From Linnemannia schmuckeri (lineage: Eukaryota > Mortierellomycota > Mortierellomycetes > Mortierellales > Mortierellaceae): 64,000 bases of DNA. The position numbers and the translations under genes were made by a program. Position 1 is the stretch's first letter. Every line of letters starts with the position of its first letter. Positions 11,537 to 23,874 of the stretch are shown in pieces. The stretch spans positions 2,232,001-2,296,000 of the forward strand of contig JANATG010000003.1 in NCBI GenBank assembly GCA_029449235.1, written 5' to 3'. Under the pieces are notes generated by a model. That model was not told the origin of the DNA. It saw nothing but the letters and a program-made list of their open reading frames with translations, and searched no databases.

Positions 11537-14500
11537 GGTCTATCAGACTGGATGGATCGGAGTGAACAGTGGCAGTTGTTGTTGTTGTTGTTAGGATGAT
11601 GGTTAGAGAGGAGGGGGTGAGGCAAGAAGTGAGAAGGGGTGTGGGATGATGAATGAGTTTATGTGTGACTAGTGAGTATGTGTGTGAATAAGAGAAAGGA
11701 AGAGATGAGACGATAGAGAGGAGAGAAAGGAAGGGAGAGTGAAGAGTGAAGGAAAGAAGTAGAGAGAAAAAGAAGAAGAAAAAAAATAAAAAAAATGATG
11801 ATGACGAAAGGGATTGAGAGAGAGGGATGTGAAAAGAAAAGAGAGCGAACAAAAAACACAGAAGATGGGGGGAGGAGGGGGGAAGATAACGACAAAGACA
11901 AAAGGACAAGAAGAAGGAACAAACAAAGACAACGACGACAAAAAAAAAAAGGGTACATACATGGTGATGATGACGATGATAATGGGTTATGGATAGGTAG
12001 GATAGAGAGGATGAAAAGGGAGGGGATGGCTTCTTGTTATTATTGTTGTTGCTAGTTGCTTGTCGGTTATATAGTTCTTGTCATTGATTGAAATGAGTAT
12101 GTGAATGTGAGGGTCGAATGGTACACTTCAGGTGGGACCATAGGGTTTGTTGTTATTATTTGCTGACAAAGGGTATCTCTCTTCCTCTCTCTTATTTTTA
12201 AATGGTATCAATCAAGGAAAAGAGGACCGCCCATGGGGTGCATCTCTGCATTCCGTCCCTGCCATTTCATTGCCGAAGTGTATATCCATCATCATACAAC
12301 ATATACACCCATTATGCATATTTTTGCGATCGCAGTCCTTTTATCCTACATTCTCAACAAACAATAGAGAGGTAAGTGAAAATAACAGAAAAAAGAACAA
12401 GGAACCACCGGCAATCCGGAGAGAAGGCAATCATTGAAGAACAAGAAACGGGAAGCAGCTGAATTGCTTTGAACCGAACCCTAAGACCACAAGACACCCG
12501 GACATAGAAAATAATGAACAAATGAACAAAGGAACAAATAACAACAAATGAACTGTAGATATAGAATAAGGAACCGCCTGCCACAAACACTTGGTTCCCG
12601 ACCAGTAATAAACCATTCGTCGTTCTTGTTGGTTCAATATCAGCCATAAAAGGTCAAGACACTAAGCAGCAACTCTATCATTCTCCTCTCTTGTTATTCT
12701 GACGGTGGATTTTTTATGCTGCTTTGTTAGCTGAGTTGTTGAAAGGAGGGAAGACAGGAAGGGTGATGGTGTGTGTGGGTATAGGTTTGTGTGGACGAGT
12801 GCGAGTGTGCATATGTGAGTGTATGAATCTATCCTGTTTCTGCAAGACAAAGGGAGCTCCTTTCTGCCTGTCAATGGTCGGATTCGGACAAAAGTACTTT
12901 CCATGGCACCCCTTATTTTCACGCTATCCTCTCTCTTCTCATCACTCTCTTTACTTCTCTCTCTCTCTTTACTTCTCTCTCTCTTTACCCTCACCTCACG
13001 CTACCTCTTATTGTTTGTTCTTCTGATCATTCTTCTTCATGCCCATTCATCCCGGCCTCGTGGAAAAGGGTAACAACAGCAACAGCAACAATAATAAGCA
13101 AGAGAGCTCATTCTTGTCTCCTCTTCTCTCCATTCGTTGCAACGGAAACACAAAAAACACCAGTGAAGCGAGCATGAAAGAGAACCAAAAAAAAAAAAAA
13201 AAAAAAAAAATGAAGAGATAAAAAAAAGAGCCAATTGAGAGCTGGTAAAGTGCAAAGAAAAACAAGCTTCGCATAGTGCAACAAACGGAAACGCCCTCAC
13301 TTAGCACAACCCAACTCAAATGCACACCACTACAAACAGACAGAAAGAAATCTATCCTTCCTTGCCTTCTCCCCCTTCTTTTCGCCGGACCGTTGGCCGA
13401 TGGGTCCGATAGTAGTAGATGTAAGAAGAAAAACAATAAGGAAACGGAGCTGTACTACAACAAGAAAGAACAAAAGAAAAAAAAAAAAGAGGGGACCCAT
13501 AACCCCTTGGGTTTGTACTCTCCTCGTCCTCCTGGTTCACCTCCTCTCGCTCTCTGTCTGCCTATCTCTCATCTCACTTTCTCTCTCCTCGTGTACACTA
13601 TCGCCGATAATAATAGGAAATGTCATAATAAAACTAGTAAAACGAGTGTAAAAAGAGCAATATATAGAAAGTAGACTGAAAAATATCATGGCTCCTCCTT
13701 CTTGTCGAGTGCTGTAGTTGAGGCGAGGAGTAGTACTCGTGTAAGTGTGTATATGTGTATGAATGTAAGAGTTCATTCGAAAGGGAGAAAGAATAAGCTG
13801 TTGAGGGTGTTGTCTCTCTCGGTGTGCGTGTGTGTGTATTAAGAATGGAATGAGTGCACCGTTAAGGTGAAATGAAGGAGGCAGTTGAGGAAGACAGAGT
13901 GTTACTGACTGAAGAAGGAGTAACAAAAAAAAGGAAAAAGAAGCAGCGATGAAAGAAGTAGGAAGAAAAGAGTGCGCACTCACCTCTGAAGTGGAGTTGT
14001 TTCCTGTCTCTTTTACCGTTTGCTCTTTGCTGCTTTGTTGCTTTGTTGATTTATTGTTAGTTGTGAATACTGGCGATTTAGTTGTTGTTCTGGTTGTTTT
14101 GAATAAGAATGAGAGTGTATGTGGAAGTAGGTGAGAGAGAAAGAGTATAATGACTGAGTGAGTAAGCGAGTGACGGAGGAGGGAGTGAGTGTGGATGTGC
14201 GTGTGGAGAGGATTGAAGAATGAAAAAAAAAAAAAGAATGGCCAGGGGTGGGGGAAGGAGAGATGGGATATGCAGAAAGTAAGTAGTAAAGTGGGAAGTT
14301 GGAGGGAAGAAGCTAAAAAACGAGAGAAAGGAGGAGGGAGCGGGAAAAAAAAAGATAGATAAAAGGGAAGAGAGAGAGAGAGAGGGAGTGAAAAGAAACG
14401 AGAAGAGTTCAGTCCAAAGCAGACAAAGAAAGAAAAAAAACCAAACACAAACAACAGCAACAACAACAACAACAACAACAACAATAACAAAAGTGGACAG

Positions 14501-15411
14501 ACAGAGAGACAGTGAGAAGAGTGAGCCAGGTCCAAGGAAAGAAAAGTTATTTAAGCAGGCAGAGGGACCATGGGAGCACTACATCATACTGGGACATGGA
14601 TTGGATGGATGTGGGGGGGAAGAGGACATGATGTAGGATTATTACAAGCACAGGTTATGTTATGCATCGTATTTGTTATCCACTCAATCTCCACCATTGA
14701 TCTCTATTGTCGACATCTTTTTTTTTTTTTTTTTGCCTTTGTCAACACCATCATCACATATCATAGTCGACATATGGTATTGACTGTGCTTCAATGCGGC
14801 CGCGGTGCTATGCTGTATACCCATCTAGGGTGGTTGTTATTTTTGCCCTTTTTTTCTCTTCCTGCTTTCCTACTTCTTTTTCTGTGTCCACGTTCCTCAT
14901 GCTTTTTTTGTTCACTTTCTTTTTTTCTGTCCGTTGCCATTTGCATTTTTTTTTCCCCTAGATGATGATAATGGGTCCAAATACTCCTTCCTCTTTTTCT
15001 TTCTCCTACCTCCTCTATTTTTTTTTTTTTTTTGACGGCCCTTTTCACCCCTCTTTCTCTGTGCTTTCTATCCTCCCTTCCCTTGCAACCCCTACTTTTC
15101 CCTTTTCTCGCTGTCTCGTCTTACACCTTTTCTCACTTCTTCTCGTCCTTTACTGCCTCTTTAGTTTGCTTGTCTGCTCTCTTGTTCTTTGTCATGACCT
15201 CGTTTTCATCATTAGTCGGTCTCCCTGCAAAGCACAATGTCATGTCTAAAGCACAATTCAGCCCAGCCTACCTCGCCTTTTCATTCAATTCCTTGTACCC
15301 CACGTACGAATGCACAACATAAACGTTAATTGCTCATAAAAAATGTACGTAAAAAATAGTGCTGTTTATCAATCCCTACTCCTCTTCAATGCAAACACTT
15401 GTTTACTTTGT
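11537..15411. other. 3.9 kb gene-free interval between the kinase and CREG-like genes
   Basis: No open frame with coding character was found on either strand. The interval is dominated by purine-rich simple sequence on the plus strand (GA and GAAA runs at 11700-11900 and 14150-14420), CT-rich stretches (12940-13000, 14960-15200), a (CAA)n run near 14450-14488 and several A or T homopolymers. The part next to 11536 probably holds the kinase 5' untranslated leader. The long hydrophobic frames here come from translating CT repeats and are not genes. Confidence 0.6.
14450..14488. repeat. (CAA)n microsatellite
   Basis: About ten CAA/ACA units, slightly interrupted, in the large gene-free interval. 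No coding frame could be assigned to it. Confidence 0.85.
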
Positions 15412-16777
15412 TTATGCGAACATGGTCTGCTGACGGAGCATCAAGCTCAAGGACTCGGACTCTTCCTCAACCATTTCTCTGGAACTCTTGTCATTGTTCA
15501 AATGAGCGTTGTAGTAGGTATCGACGGGGATCCAGCCAATGTAATGGATACCACCGAATCCACCAATGTAATAGATCTCCTCAATGTCGAGGTTGTACCA
15601 CTTGAAGTCGTGGAATCCTGCACCGGGCAACCACCACTTGGCCTCGGGGTGCTTTGCCACGAAGCACTCCTCCGCCTTCTTTTGCTATTTTTTAGTGGAA
15701 GGTGATGGGAGGGAAAGGAATGGCACAGGAGAGGTAATAAACAGATGTGAGTTCTTTGTTCGTTTCCTTCCCTTCTCGTTCCATCTTTCAATGCTTTGTT
15801 CGTTCTTCTATCTTTTGTTCCTTGTATCTCTTTGTTGTTTTTTGTTTGTTTCTATTCTTTACTCTTTCTGTTTCGTCGAGTTATCGTTGCTTCCTTGCAT
15901 AGTTTTTCGTGAATCTCGAATGTCAATTGTGCACATGCCTCACTCATTCACTTACGCAGATAGGATAAAACTCCTATTGGGCGCTCTTCCAAGCTTCCAC
16001 TTGAACCCAAGAAGCAAACAAAAATAAAGGAACTAATTGATATTTACCTTGGCCTCCTCGACAGGAACAAGACGACCCATCAAAGTCACACGAGGATCAA
16101 CCATAGGGTTGCCGTGCTCACCCTCAGCAGGCAACCTGTTTGCAATATCGACATACAGGGAAAAGGAAAAGGAATAAGAGAGAACCAGTCAGTCAGTAGT
16201 CAATAGGCATATAACATCTGTAGGTAGACCTATCCATAAGCATATAGACATCCTGAAAATGTAAGCGAGGGAGATTCATAAGACGTACTTGCGAATGGCG
16301 AGTGAGATGTGATTGGAGGATCTGGCGTTCTGAACGTTGATCTGGAGATGGGAGAGGAGCATCAAAGGCTTGCCACCATCCTGGCAGTCATCTACGTAGT
16401 AGTCCATGCTTCCGAAAGGGTATCCTATTCATTTTATTGAAAATGAAAAAATCGACAATAAGTATTTTTTTTTCTGCATGCCAGACTCTGATACATCTTT
16501 ACTATATGTGCTCCCTCTCGCTTTAAACAACATAGGAAGGAAATAAAAAGTTACCCTCGACAGCGGACTTTTGGCTGGCGTTCATGATGGTCATGAGGGT
16601 ACCAACACCAGTGTTCTTGACGAGGTTGCGAGCAAGACCGGCAGCCTGTTCGCGAGTCTCGCCCATGACCTGGACGCTCTCGCTGTGGCAGGAGGCAGCA
16701 GGAGCGGGAAGGGCCATAGCAGTGGCTGACAACAAGGCCAGCGAGAAAGTGACAGCGAGAGTACGAAGCGACAACAT
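15412..16777 (-). CDS. Secreted CREG-like protein (pyridoxamine-phosphate-oxidase-like beta-barrel)
   Basis: Exons 16777-16555, 16424-16289, 16135-16048 and 15684-15412 join in frame to 239 aa, about the length of animal CREG1. The first ~22 residues are a signal peptide (LAVTFSLALLSATAMA), so the product enters the secretory or vacuolar route. The mature part carries the CREG fold signature: GTLMTIMN near the start, a central LMLLSHLQINVQNARSSNH strand region, PRVTLMGRLVPV, and the C-terminal KHPEAKWWLPGAGFHDFKW followed by YYIGGFGGIHYIGWI. MNAS is a possible N-glycosylation site. CREG proteins share the FMN split-barrel fold but lack oxidase activity in animals, where they act as lysosomal or secreted glycoproteins. 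The fungal role is unknown. Confidence 0.88.
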
Positions 16778-16878
16778 TAAGAATTTGGAATGAGGTGAAT
16801 GAAGAGTAAAGGAATGGGTTGGGTATGAACAGGGATGGAGCAGTCGAAGTGAGGAAAAGAAGAAGAAGCAAGGAAGTT

Positions 16879-16898
16879 GGGGGGGGGGGGGGGGGGGG
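16879..16898. repeat. 20-base G homopolymer
   Basis: An uninterrupted run of 20 G on the plus strand (C on the CREG coding strand), about 100 bases upstream of the CREG-like start codon. Its length may be imprecise because such runs are hard to sequence. Confidence 0.85.
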
Positions 16899-16912
16899 AG
16901 GGTGTTGACCCC

Positions 16913-16920
16913 CTATTTAT
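16913..16920 (-). promoter_or_regulatory. TATA-like box of the CREG-like gene
   Basis: ATAAATAG on the minus strand lies about 137 bases before the CREG-like ATG and just upstream of the C-run. The distance suits a TATA element with a short leader. It is a motif match only. Confidence 0.35.
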
Positions 16921-17983
16921 GCAGCCTGTTTGAGTGGAGTACAGTAATGGCTCCACACACTCAACCGCCCTTTGGACCGATGGGCGTACTTTGCGCACTG
17001 GTTGTTGAATCAATAACCAAAAAAATTCATTATCAGATCGATCCTGTTCCTGGTTGAGTACAAAAGGGTGTGGCGCACTGCAGCAACTGATGAGGTGGGT
17101 TTGCTGTTGTTACTTACAACTTACAACAACTTATCTGGAATATCTTTGGCCCTCCGAGAGGCGCACTCTCAACCATTAGTCTCTCCTTCTCTTGGCTGCT
17201 CCTTCCCAAGCTTCTTTCTTTCTTTCTTACTGGGAAAGACACACCAAGAGAGGGAGTGAGCATCCACACACGCGCCTCTCTTTCTCTCTCTCTGTGCTCA
17301 ATTCTGCGGGTGTCCTCGGCGGGTCAGTCAGTCAGTCATTACTTTGCTTATCAGATCTTTAAGAACAAGAAGAGCAGACGATGCGGGGGGTCAATTGAAA
17401 GAAAAAGTTATCTGATTTGTTTCAGCTTCAACTTCCTCACTCCCGTTCTCGCTTTGGCACACACACGCACTCGCTCTTTCAGCAACCCCGAGGTCTCCAT
17501 TTGGCTATCCGCACTATTCCCTTTCTCTCTTTCCCCCTTTCTCTCTCACTCTAATCTTGTACACACTTGTATTCAATCGTGCTCATTAGTACTCCAGTCC
17601 TATTCAACTTCTCTTTCACGCTCGTTTCCCGCGATGTTACATGTACTCGTCGAGAGCTGACCTTCAATGTTCTTTCGCCATGAAGCACCATCGTCTCTTC
17701 TCTACAAAAACAAAACAAAGCAAGATATAACAGCAGTAAGAGAAAAAAAACTTTCCGGCTGACTGTTTGAATGGATATTTCGATACTCTCCACTTTCCAC
17801 TGTACCTGCTGTCCACTACCAACGAACAACACGTTGCCCGTGGTCAAAAAATGAATAAAACAAACAACACTGGCGAGACGAGGATCTGAAAATTTTTCTT
17901 GATAGATCAGGCACAAAGAAAACTCCGTTTCTGTCATTATGAATTTTACTATATTAAAAACAAACCACAGCAAAAGACAACAA

Positions 17984-19831
17984 TTACGCGTAGAACTCAC
18001 TGGCTTGGATAAAGCCTACGGCAACATGAGGCATTCTCGTCCGCCACCGTGCAACAAGCTCCTCTGCACCAGCAACTTCCTCCATATCCCACCCAACCCT
18101 CCACAAAAACTCCAACCTCTCAACCGATTCCAACACTTCCTCCAACTCGACTCCATAACAACGTGCCAGATCTAACATCTTTAGCGCCGTCAATCGGGTT
18201 CCGATCCCTCTCACAAAGTCCTTCGTCAAGGCCCACTTGCCCAACAACTGTAAACATTGCAGTTTTCGAAGCGAAAGAATCTCATCTATGGGGTTCCCTG
18301 GCTGGTCACACGAGAAGAGACCGTTGACCATCATTTTAAACGAGACCAGGTTCGGGCATGACCGCAGCACTCCGAAATGGAACTCAAGTGCAATGTCACC
18401 CTGGAGCTGGAGGTCGACCAGGAAGGGTATCTCGACATGGAGTAATGGGTAACCCCATGTGATGGAGGGCTTCTCGACAGTATGGCGTTCCATCGATGTC
18501 ACCTTGAGGATCCGGAGTGTCTGGCTCAGACCGACAGGGGCGTCCTCGAGAGCATTGCGGAGGTTTCCATGATGACCCGAGATGTACAGTTTCTCCACTG
18601 GCGGCAGGACCGCGGTTCCGTCTGCCAAGGCGTTCCTCACTGGCGTCAGCGGAGAAGATGCAGTCGAAGTCGAAGCGATTTCTGACGGCGCTACAGCTGC
18701 CGACTGGTCATCATCAGAAAGAGAGCCAGGATGAAAGCGGAACTTGAAAAGATGGACCACATCGCGGAATGTGTCCTGTGCAGGCACATAGAGATCCAAC
18801 ACCTTCAATCTTTTGCACCGCAGCATGAAGCTGATCCCCTTGTCCGGCGCGACTCCCTCACCATAGTCCATCACCAACCGGAACAAATTCTCTACAGGAA
18901 CCTGGTCTATCGTCGGCCAGGCACCACTCCACGATCTGGTATCTAACTCTGTCAATGTACGATAGCTCTGTGGGAGTAACACCAGGTCGCGTCGGCTGTT
19001 GGTGTCGTCGTCGTCAAATTCGGAAGCCTTGTACCGTCTGAGATCGTTGAGATGCGAGTTGGAATCATCGTCATAGCATCTGTTGTCGTACTCGCTATGT
19101 CCTCCCATCTGGAGCTCTCGAAGCGTTCCATGGGTCTCGTTGTGGGTCTTGATCCATTCGACCATCTCCTGAAGACTCTCGTCAGTGACACACTCCATCC
19201 TGTGCAGCTCAACCCGACGGAGACACTTGAGGATCGGGATCATTTCGACAAAGGATTTCACTCGAGGGGTGGCCATGCAGATTGACAGGGCACGGTCTCC
19301 ACAATGCCACAGAAACACCTTGTCTAGCTGTGAGAGAACAATCTGGCTCTGTGCACGGGAAAACGTGGCAAACACCTTGGGGATTGCGCGCGAGGCCAGG
19401 AAGGAATGGTCGAGTCGTCGGTAGTGGTAAAAATATCCTCGACTGGTCTCCGGGATCGCTGCTGCATTATGTGATGGGGTGTTAACGGCAGTATTGCTGG
19501 TCCAATCTTCTTGTTCGTCGTCCTCGTCCGTGTGGGCCAAGGGGGGCAATTGAGCACGGAGTGCAGGATCAAGTTCAGAGATGAATAGACGGAGAAGATG
19601 CTCTAACCGCTCGGCCTTATCGTCCTCGGACCAGATACCCCGAGAGCGGACGATGAGGAAGGGGTTCAGGTAGAGGATTGGCGTGGTGAGCTGGAAGAGG
19701 GTCTTGTTGACACGCAGCAGGGAGCACAGGGTTGGCAATTGGTTGAACTGCAGGTAGGACAGGACGAGCTGAATGCATTCCTGGAGCAGCACTGGTGCCT
19801 TGTTGAGTGATGTTGTTGTCTGTCGGTCCAT
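17984..19831 (-). CDS. F-box/leucine-rich-repeat protein
   Basis: Single-exon gene of 615 aa. I chose the ATG at 19831 (MDRQTTTSLNKAPVLL) because it sits just before the F-box. An upstream in-frame ATG at 19963 would add a Ser/Lys-rich stretch that looks untranslated. The F-box-like segment is about residues 10-55 (LQECIQLVLSYLQFNQLPTLCSLLRVNKTLF). Downstream are irregular leucine-rich segments such as LRRVELHRM, LKVLDLYVPAQ, LRILKVTSME and LTALKMLDLARCYGVEL, typical of LRR-type substrate-recognition subunits of SCF ubiquitin ligases. This F-box/LRR class is heavily expanded in Mortierella-type fungi. The substrate is unknown. An acidic, Asp-rich loop lies in the middle. Confidence 0.85.
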   Translation of the reverse strand: MDRQTTTSLNKAPVLLQECIQLVLSYLQFNQLPTLCSLLRVNKTLFQLTTPILYLNPFLIVRSRGIWSEDDKAERLEHLLRLFISELDPALRAQLPPLAHTDEDDEQEDWTSNTAVNTPSHNAAAIPETSRGYFYHYRRLDHSFLASRAIPKVFATFSRAQSQIVLSQLDKVFLWHCGDRALSICMATPRVKSFVEMIPILKCLRRVELHRMECVTDESLQEMVEWIKTHNETHGTLRELQMGGHSEYDNRCYDDDSNSHLNDLRRYKASEFDDDDTNSRRDLVLLPQSYRTLTELDTRSWSGAWPTIDQVPVENLFRLVMDYGEGVAPDKGISFMLRCKRLKVLDLYVPAQDTFRDVVHLFKFRFHPGSLSDDDQSAAVAPSEIASTSTASSPLTPVRNALADGTAVLPPVEKLYISGHHGNLRNALEDAPVGLSQTLRILKVTSMERHTVEKPSITWGYPLLHVEIPFLVDLQLQGDIALEFHFGVLRSCPNLVSFKMMVNGLFSCDQPGNPIDEILSLRKLQCLQLLGKWALTKDFVRGIGTRLTALKMLDLARCYGVELEEVLESVERLEFLWRVGWDMEEVAGAEELVARWRTRMPHVAVGFIQASEFYA

Positions 19832-20947
19832 TGCTGATCTTGATGGTTGATTCAGTTGCGGTGATGAAAGTTGTGTTTTAGTTTTTGTGTTTTGAATGAG
19901 GAAGGAAGATGAAAGAGAAGAGGAAGAAGAGATCTTTTTTCTCCTCCCATGACAACACAACAAGCAACCTTCCCTTGCCTTGTTTTTTTTTTCTCAGCTC
20001 AGACGAACTGCGGTCCATCAGCTCCAAGGCGCCAGCCCGCCTTGTCGCAGTTATCTCCACACGTGATATTTCACGCCACTAAAAACAATAGTTGGGCGCG
20101 TTGGGGTTTCCGGAATGGCCTCAGTCGCGGTTGCGTCAGTCTATCATTTTCCAAGGCCGTGTTTATGCTGATATCTGTTCTTTTGCTCCTCTGTTTGTCA
20201 AGTAAGTCTAGTAAAATGAACCTTGCCCTAGCACAAGTATGAGTGCTCCAACCGAGCCATCGTTGTAGGCACAGCCATAGTCACACCAGGTCTCGGACCA
20301 TGCCGGACAGCCGTAAAGCGACAAGGATTGTTAAAGAGACAGCGTAGTCTGTCCTTTCGTGGCGTACTCTTGTGTACAGAGGACAGGATGTTCGTAGTTC
20401 TATGCATTCTTTTGGTAAAGAAACAACAGCAATGGCGTCGGCCGGAAAGAGGGCAATGTTGTTCTGTTTATGCTTGTTTATGCGGGTGAAGAACGTTGTG
20501 TTTTCCTGTATGTAAATAGTACGCTCGGTTGAGAGCTCGCTTTGTTTGTTTCTCCACACAGAAAGAAACTTTGACGAACGAGCAAGGACCGATGCGGTGC
20601 GATGTTAAAGAATCGGCCCAATCAATATTCATCCTCACAAACTCATCACCCCATCCGCATTCACCAATCGTAAACAACCATGCTCTCATCGCCCGCCAAA
20701 AAGAAAGTCGGCTGCAAGAAGTCAGTGCCACAAAAACGCTAACAAATTCATTTTCATTCACGTCTTTTTTACTTTTTCCTTTTCCCGAGTTCGGCTGTTG
20801 TACATTTTACTCTTTTTTCTTAACTCTCTCTCCACACCTCACACTCTCACGCCTTTCTCCTTTCTTCTTCCTTTTTTTATCCCTAGACCTCTTTTCTCTC
20901 ATAGATTTTATCCATATCATTAACACGAACTTAACAATATCGCCTTC

Positions 20948-23874
20948 ATGGTTTCTGTTACTGGCGCATTGGCCCTGGTCTCGGCCGCACTGTATCTCGA
21001 CGGCCGCACTCGCTTCTCGCGCGACCTCAACTTTGGCATCCCCGGACTCAGAACTAAAATCTGGTGCGCCCCTCTTTCTTGTCCTCTCTTATCTCTCTAC
21101 GTTCATGGGCAGTTCTCGTTATTCTAACAATCATATCTTTCTTGAGATATAGGTTCCAAAGACTAGTAAACAATAATGATATCAGCATGTATAACCGCTT
21201 TGAGGATCAATGTCTCCTACGTCCCTACTCTGTCGCTCTCATATTCGAAGACCATTCCTACACCTGGCGCGACCTCGAGCTGGCCTCCAACCGCATGGCG
21301 CACTGGTACAAATCTCGTGGTATTGGCCCCAAGGACCGCGTCGCCATGTTCATGTCCAACTCGCCCCTCTTTGTCATCTCCTGGTTAGCCCTCCTCAAGA
21401 TCAAAGCCGTCGCCGCCTTCATCAACAACCAAATCGTCGGCTCCGTCCTATTACATTCTTTGAAAACTGCCAATTCCAATGTGTTAGTGTTTGATTACGA
21501 GCTTCGAGGAGCGTTGGAGGAATCGATCCAAGGGATCCGGGAGTTAGGATACAAGACCATTGTGACCGTGACACCCAAGGACCAGGTTTTGACGAGGTTT
21601 GATGAGCATCAGAGGTTGCCTGAGGAGAGGTACTTTGACTTCATGGAATGGCAGCAATGCTCGGCTGAGGGGTTCTCGAGAGCTTCGAGGGAGGATGTGG
21701 TCATTGGCGATGCTGTCGCGCTCATCTATACCAGTGGCACCACCGGCTTCCCCAAAGCCGCCGTCATGGACCATGGACGTTGCACCCGTGCGGTTTTTTT
21801 ATGTTTTCTTTGTTTTTTTGCGGATGTTCCGTTTTCGGCTTGCTTGGTCGTTTAACACATCTCTCGTATTTGTCACTTTAACACACGATATTTTAGTGGC
21901 GATAAGTGTGTGGACAGGCATTTGCGGCATCACGGAGAAGGATCGCGCATACGATTGTTTACCCCTTTACCACTCTGCAGGAGGTACACATCTCTGACCA
22001 TTTCCATCATGGATCCTTTTCGATGTCTTTTTTTTTTTATATTTTTATTTTTTTTTTTTTTAGAAAGAACGGTAATAACTAACCTTTTCTTTCTTCCTCT
22101 TGGATAGCGATTATTGGCATTGGCCAGAGCTGGATCTCGGGAAGTTCGGTCGTCTTGGCACGCAAGTTCTCCACTAGCGGATTCTGGAAAGATGGTACGT
22201 TCAATGGAGCCTGGAAAAGAAACGTGAAGAAAACAAGAAGCGGCCATCGGCATTAATTCTCTTCTCCTTACCAACATAAATACTAGTGCGTGAGCATGAT
22301 GTGACATTGTTCCAGTACATTGGAGAACTATGCCGGTATCTCGTCAACACACCCGAGGACCCTGCGCTCGACAAGGCTCACAAGGTCCGTCTCATGTTTG
22401 GCAACGGATTGAGACCTGATATCTGGCGCAAATTCCAGGAGCGATTTGGAATCACCACCGTGTTTGAGTCATATACCATGAGTGAAGGTAACTTATGTTT
22501 GTTTTGCTGACACGAGAAAGATCTTGGCTAGAGGATGTAGAGTGTACTGTAGATAAGGGGGGCGAGTGTTTGTTAACACTTTTCCCTCATCCACTACTTT
22601 TTTTTGGACGTTGATCTTTCTAGCAACGAGCGCGTTGTTCAACCTCACGAGCGGCGAGGACGGTGCAGGAGCTGTCGGGTAAGAAGGCGCCCTTTTGGTT
22701 GCTTTTGTACATTTCAAAATGGTTCCTGCCCAAAATTTATGCCGTTTTTTATCGCTTTGGTTAACGGTAACTGTCCTATTCTCTCTTGAGTGAATATAGA
22801 TTCCGCGGTCCTCTCGTTCGGTAAGCCCGGTGTTTGCGTCTAGAGTGTATGTATTGATGAGATACACAATAGTGATTATATTAATTCCAATTCATTTTGG
22901 CATGTGCAAAAAATAATAGCGCCTTCCAAGGTGGACTTCGTATTGTCAAGGTGGATCTCGACACCGAAGAACTCATCAAGGACAAGGACGGATATTGCAT
23001 CGAGGTAAGTCGTGTTCTACTGTACCACGCTGCAGTATTACTGACAGAAAGAGAGAGAAAACCTCAGCACATCTAACCACTCACTTATCTCCTTCCCTCA
23101 CTCCCCCCCTAGTGCGCACCGGGAGAAACGGGAGAATTGATTACGCTAGCGGACAGCAAGAAGATGGAAAACCGCTTCGTCGGGTACTACAACCAACCCA
23201 AACTCTCCCAAGCCAAGCTCATCCAGAACGCATTCGTTCAGGGCGACCAGTACATGCGGACCGGTGACCTCCTCTACAGGACAAAGGACCATTTCTGGTA
23301 TTTCGCTGATCGTGCGGGAGATACGTTTCGGTGGAAGGGTGAAAATGTGTCAACGGCTGAGGTAGCAGATACTTTGGGCCATGTGGAGGGGATTGCGTCT
23401 TGTACGGTCTATGGTGTTACGGTTCCGGGTCAGGATGGAAAGGCGGGGATGGTAGCTATTGTTTTGAAGGATTCTTATTGGGAGGAGGATAATGATGCTC
23501 CTGTTTCTGCTGCTGCAGCCCCAGTCGAAAAAGCGCCCGAAGCAGCTGAAGGGGACGCGTCTACTTCTCCCATCACTCCTGCAACAGTCCTGCAGAAACT
23601 GAACGAAAAGGCATTGGACGAGTTCATGGACCGGCTAGCCCGCCACGCCAGCAAACGTCTCCCCTCGTACGCAATCCCACGGTTCGTCCGGATCTGCGAG
23701 TCCGAACTCGAGATCACAGGTACGTTCAAGAACAAGAAGGTCGAGCTCAAGAAGGAAGGGTTTGATATCGAGAAGATTCATGAGCGGTTGTATTGGTGGA
23801 CTCCCAAGGGTCGGTATGTTCTTTTTGGACGCAAGCAGTTGGAGGAGCTTCATGCTGGACGTGCTCGTCTTTGA
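20948..23874 (+). CDS. FAT1: Fatty-acid transporter / very-long-chain acyl-CoA synthetase (FATP/Fat1 family)
   Basis: Nine exons: 20948-21063, 21153-21787, 21897-21983, 22108-22194, 22287-22487, 22624-22678, 22800-22820, 22920-23004 and 23113-23874. They give 682 aa with every phase matching. The N-terminus is a hydrophobic membrane anchor (LALVSAALYL). The AMP-binding P-loop is IYTSGTTGFPKAAV, then YDCLPLYHSAG, and the FATP/VLACS signature is YFADRAGDTFRWKGENVST. The C-terminus KGRYVLF is also typical. The family activates long and very-long-chain fatty acids with ATP and CoA, coupled to import at the plasma membrane, ER or lipid droplet. Exon 7 is only 21 nt. An Ala/Pro/Glu-rich insert of about 45 residues near SYWEEDNDAP precedes the C-terminal subdomain. 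The gene is divergent from the F-box gene with 1.1 kb between starts. Confidence 0.9.

Noticed and set aside
13537..14535. 332-residue minus-strand open frame
   Set aside because: It is made of Leu/Phe/Ser runs from CT-rich simple sequence, has no domain, and its composition follows the repeats instead of codon bias.
17551..18000. 149-residue minus-strand frame beyond the F-box stop
   Set aside because: AT-rich 3' flanking sequence with no domain or codon bias, overlapping the end of the F-box gene.
19832..19963. Upstream ATG of the F-box gene
   Set aside because: The added residues are Ser/Lys/Thr-rich leader-like sequence, and the downstream ATG sits directly before the F-box.
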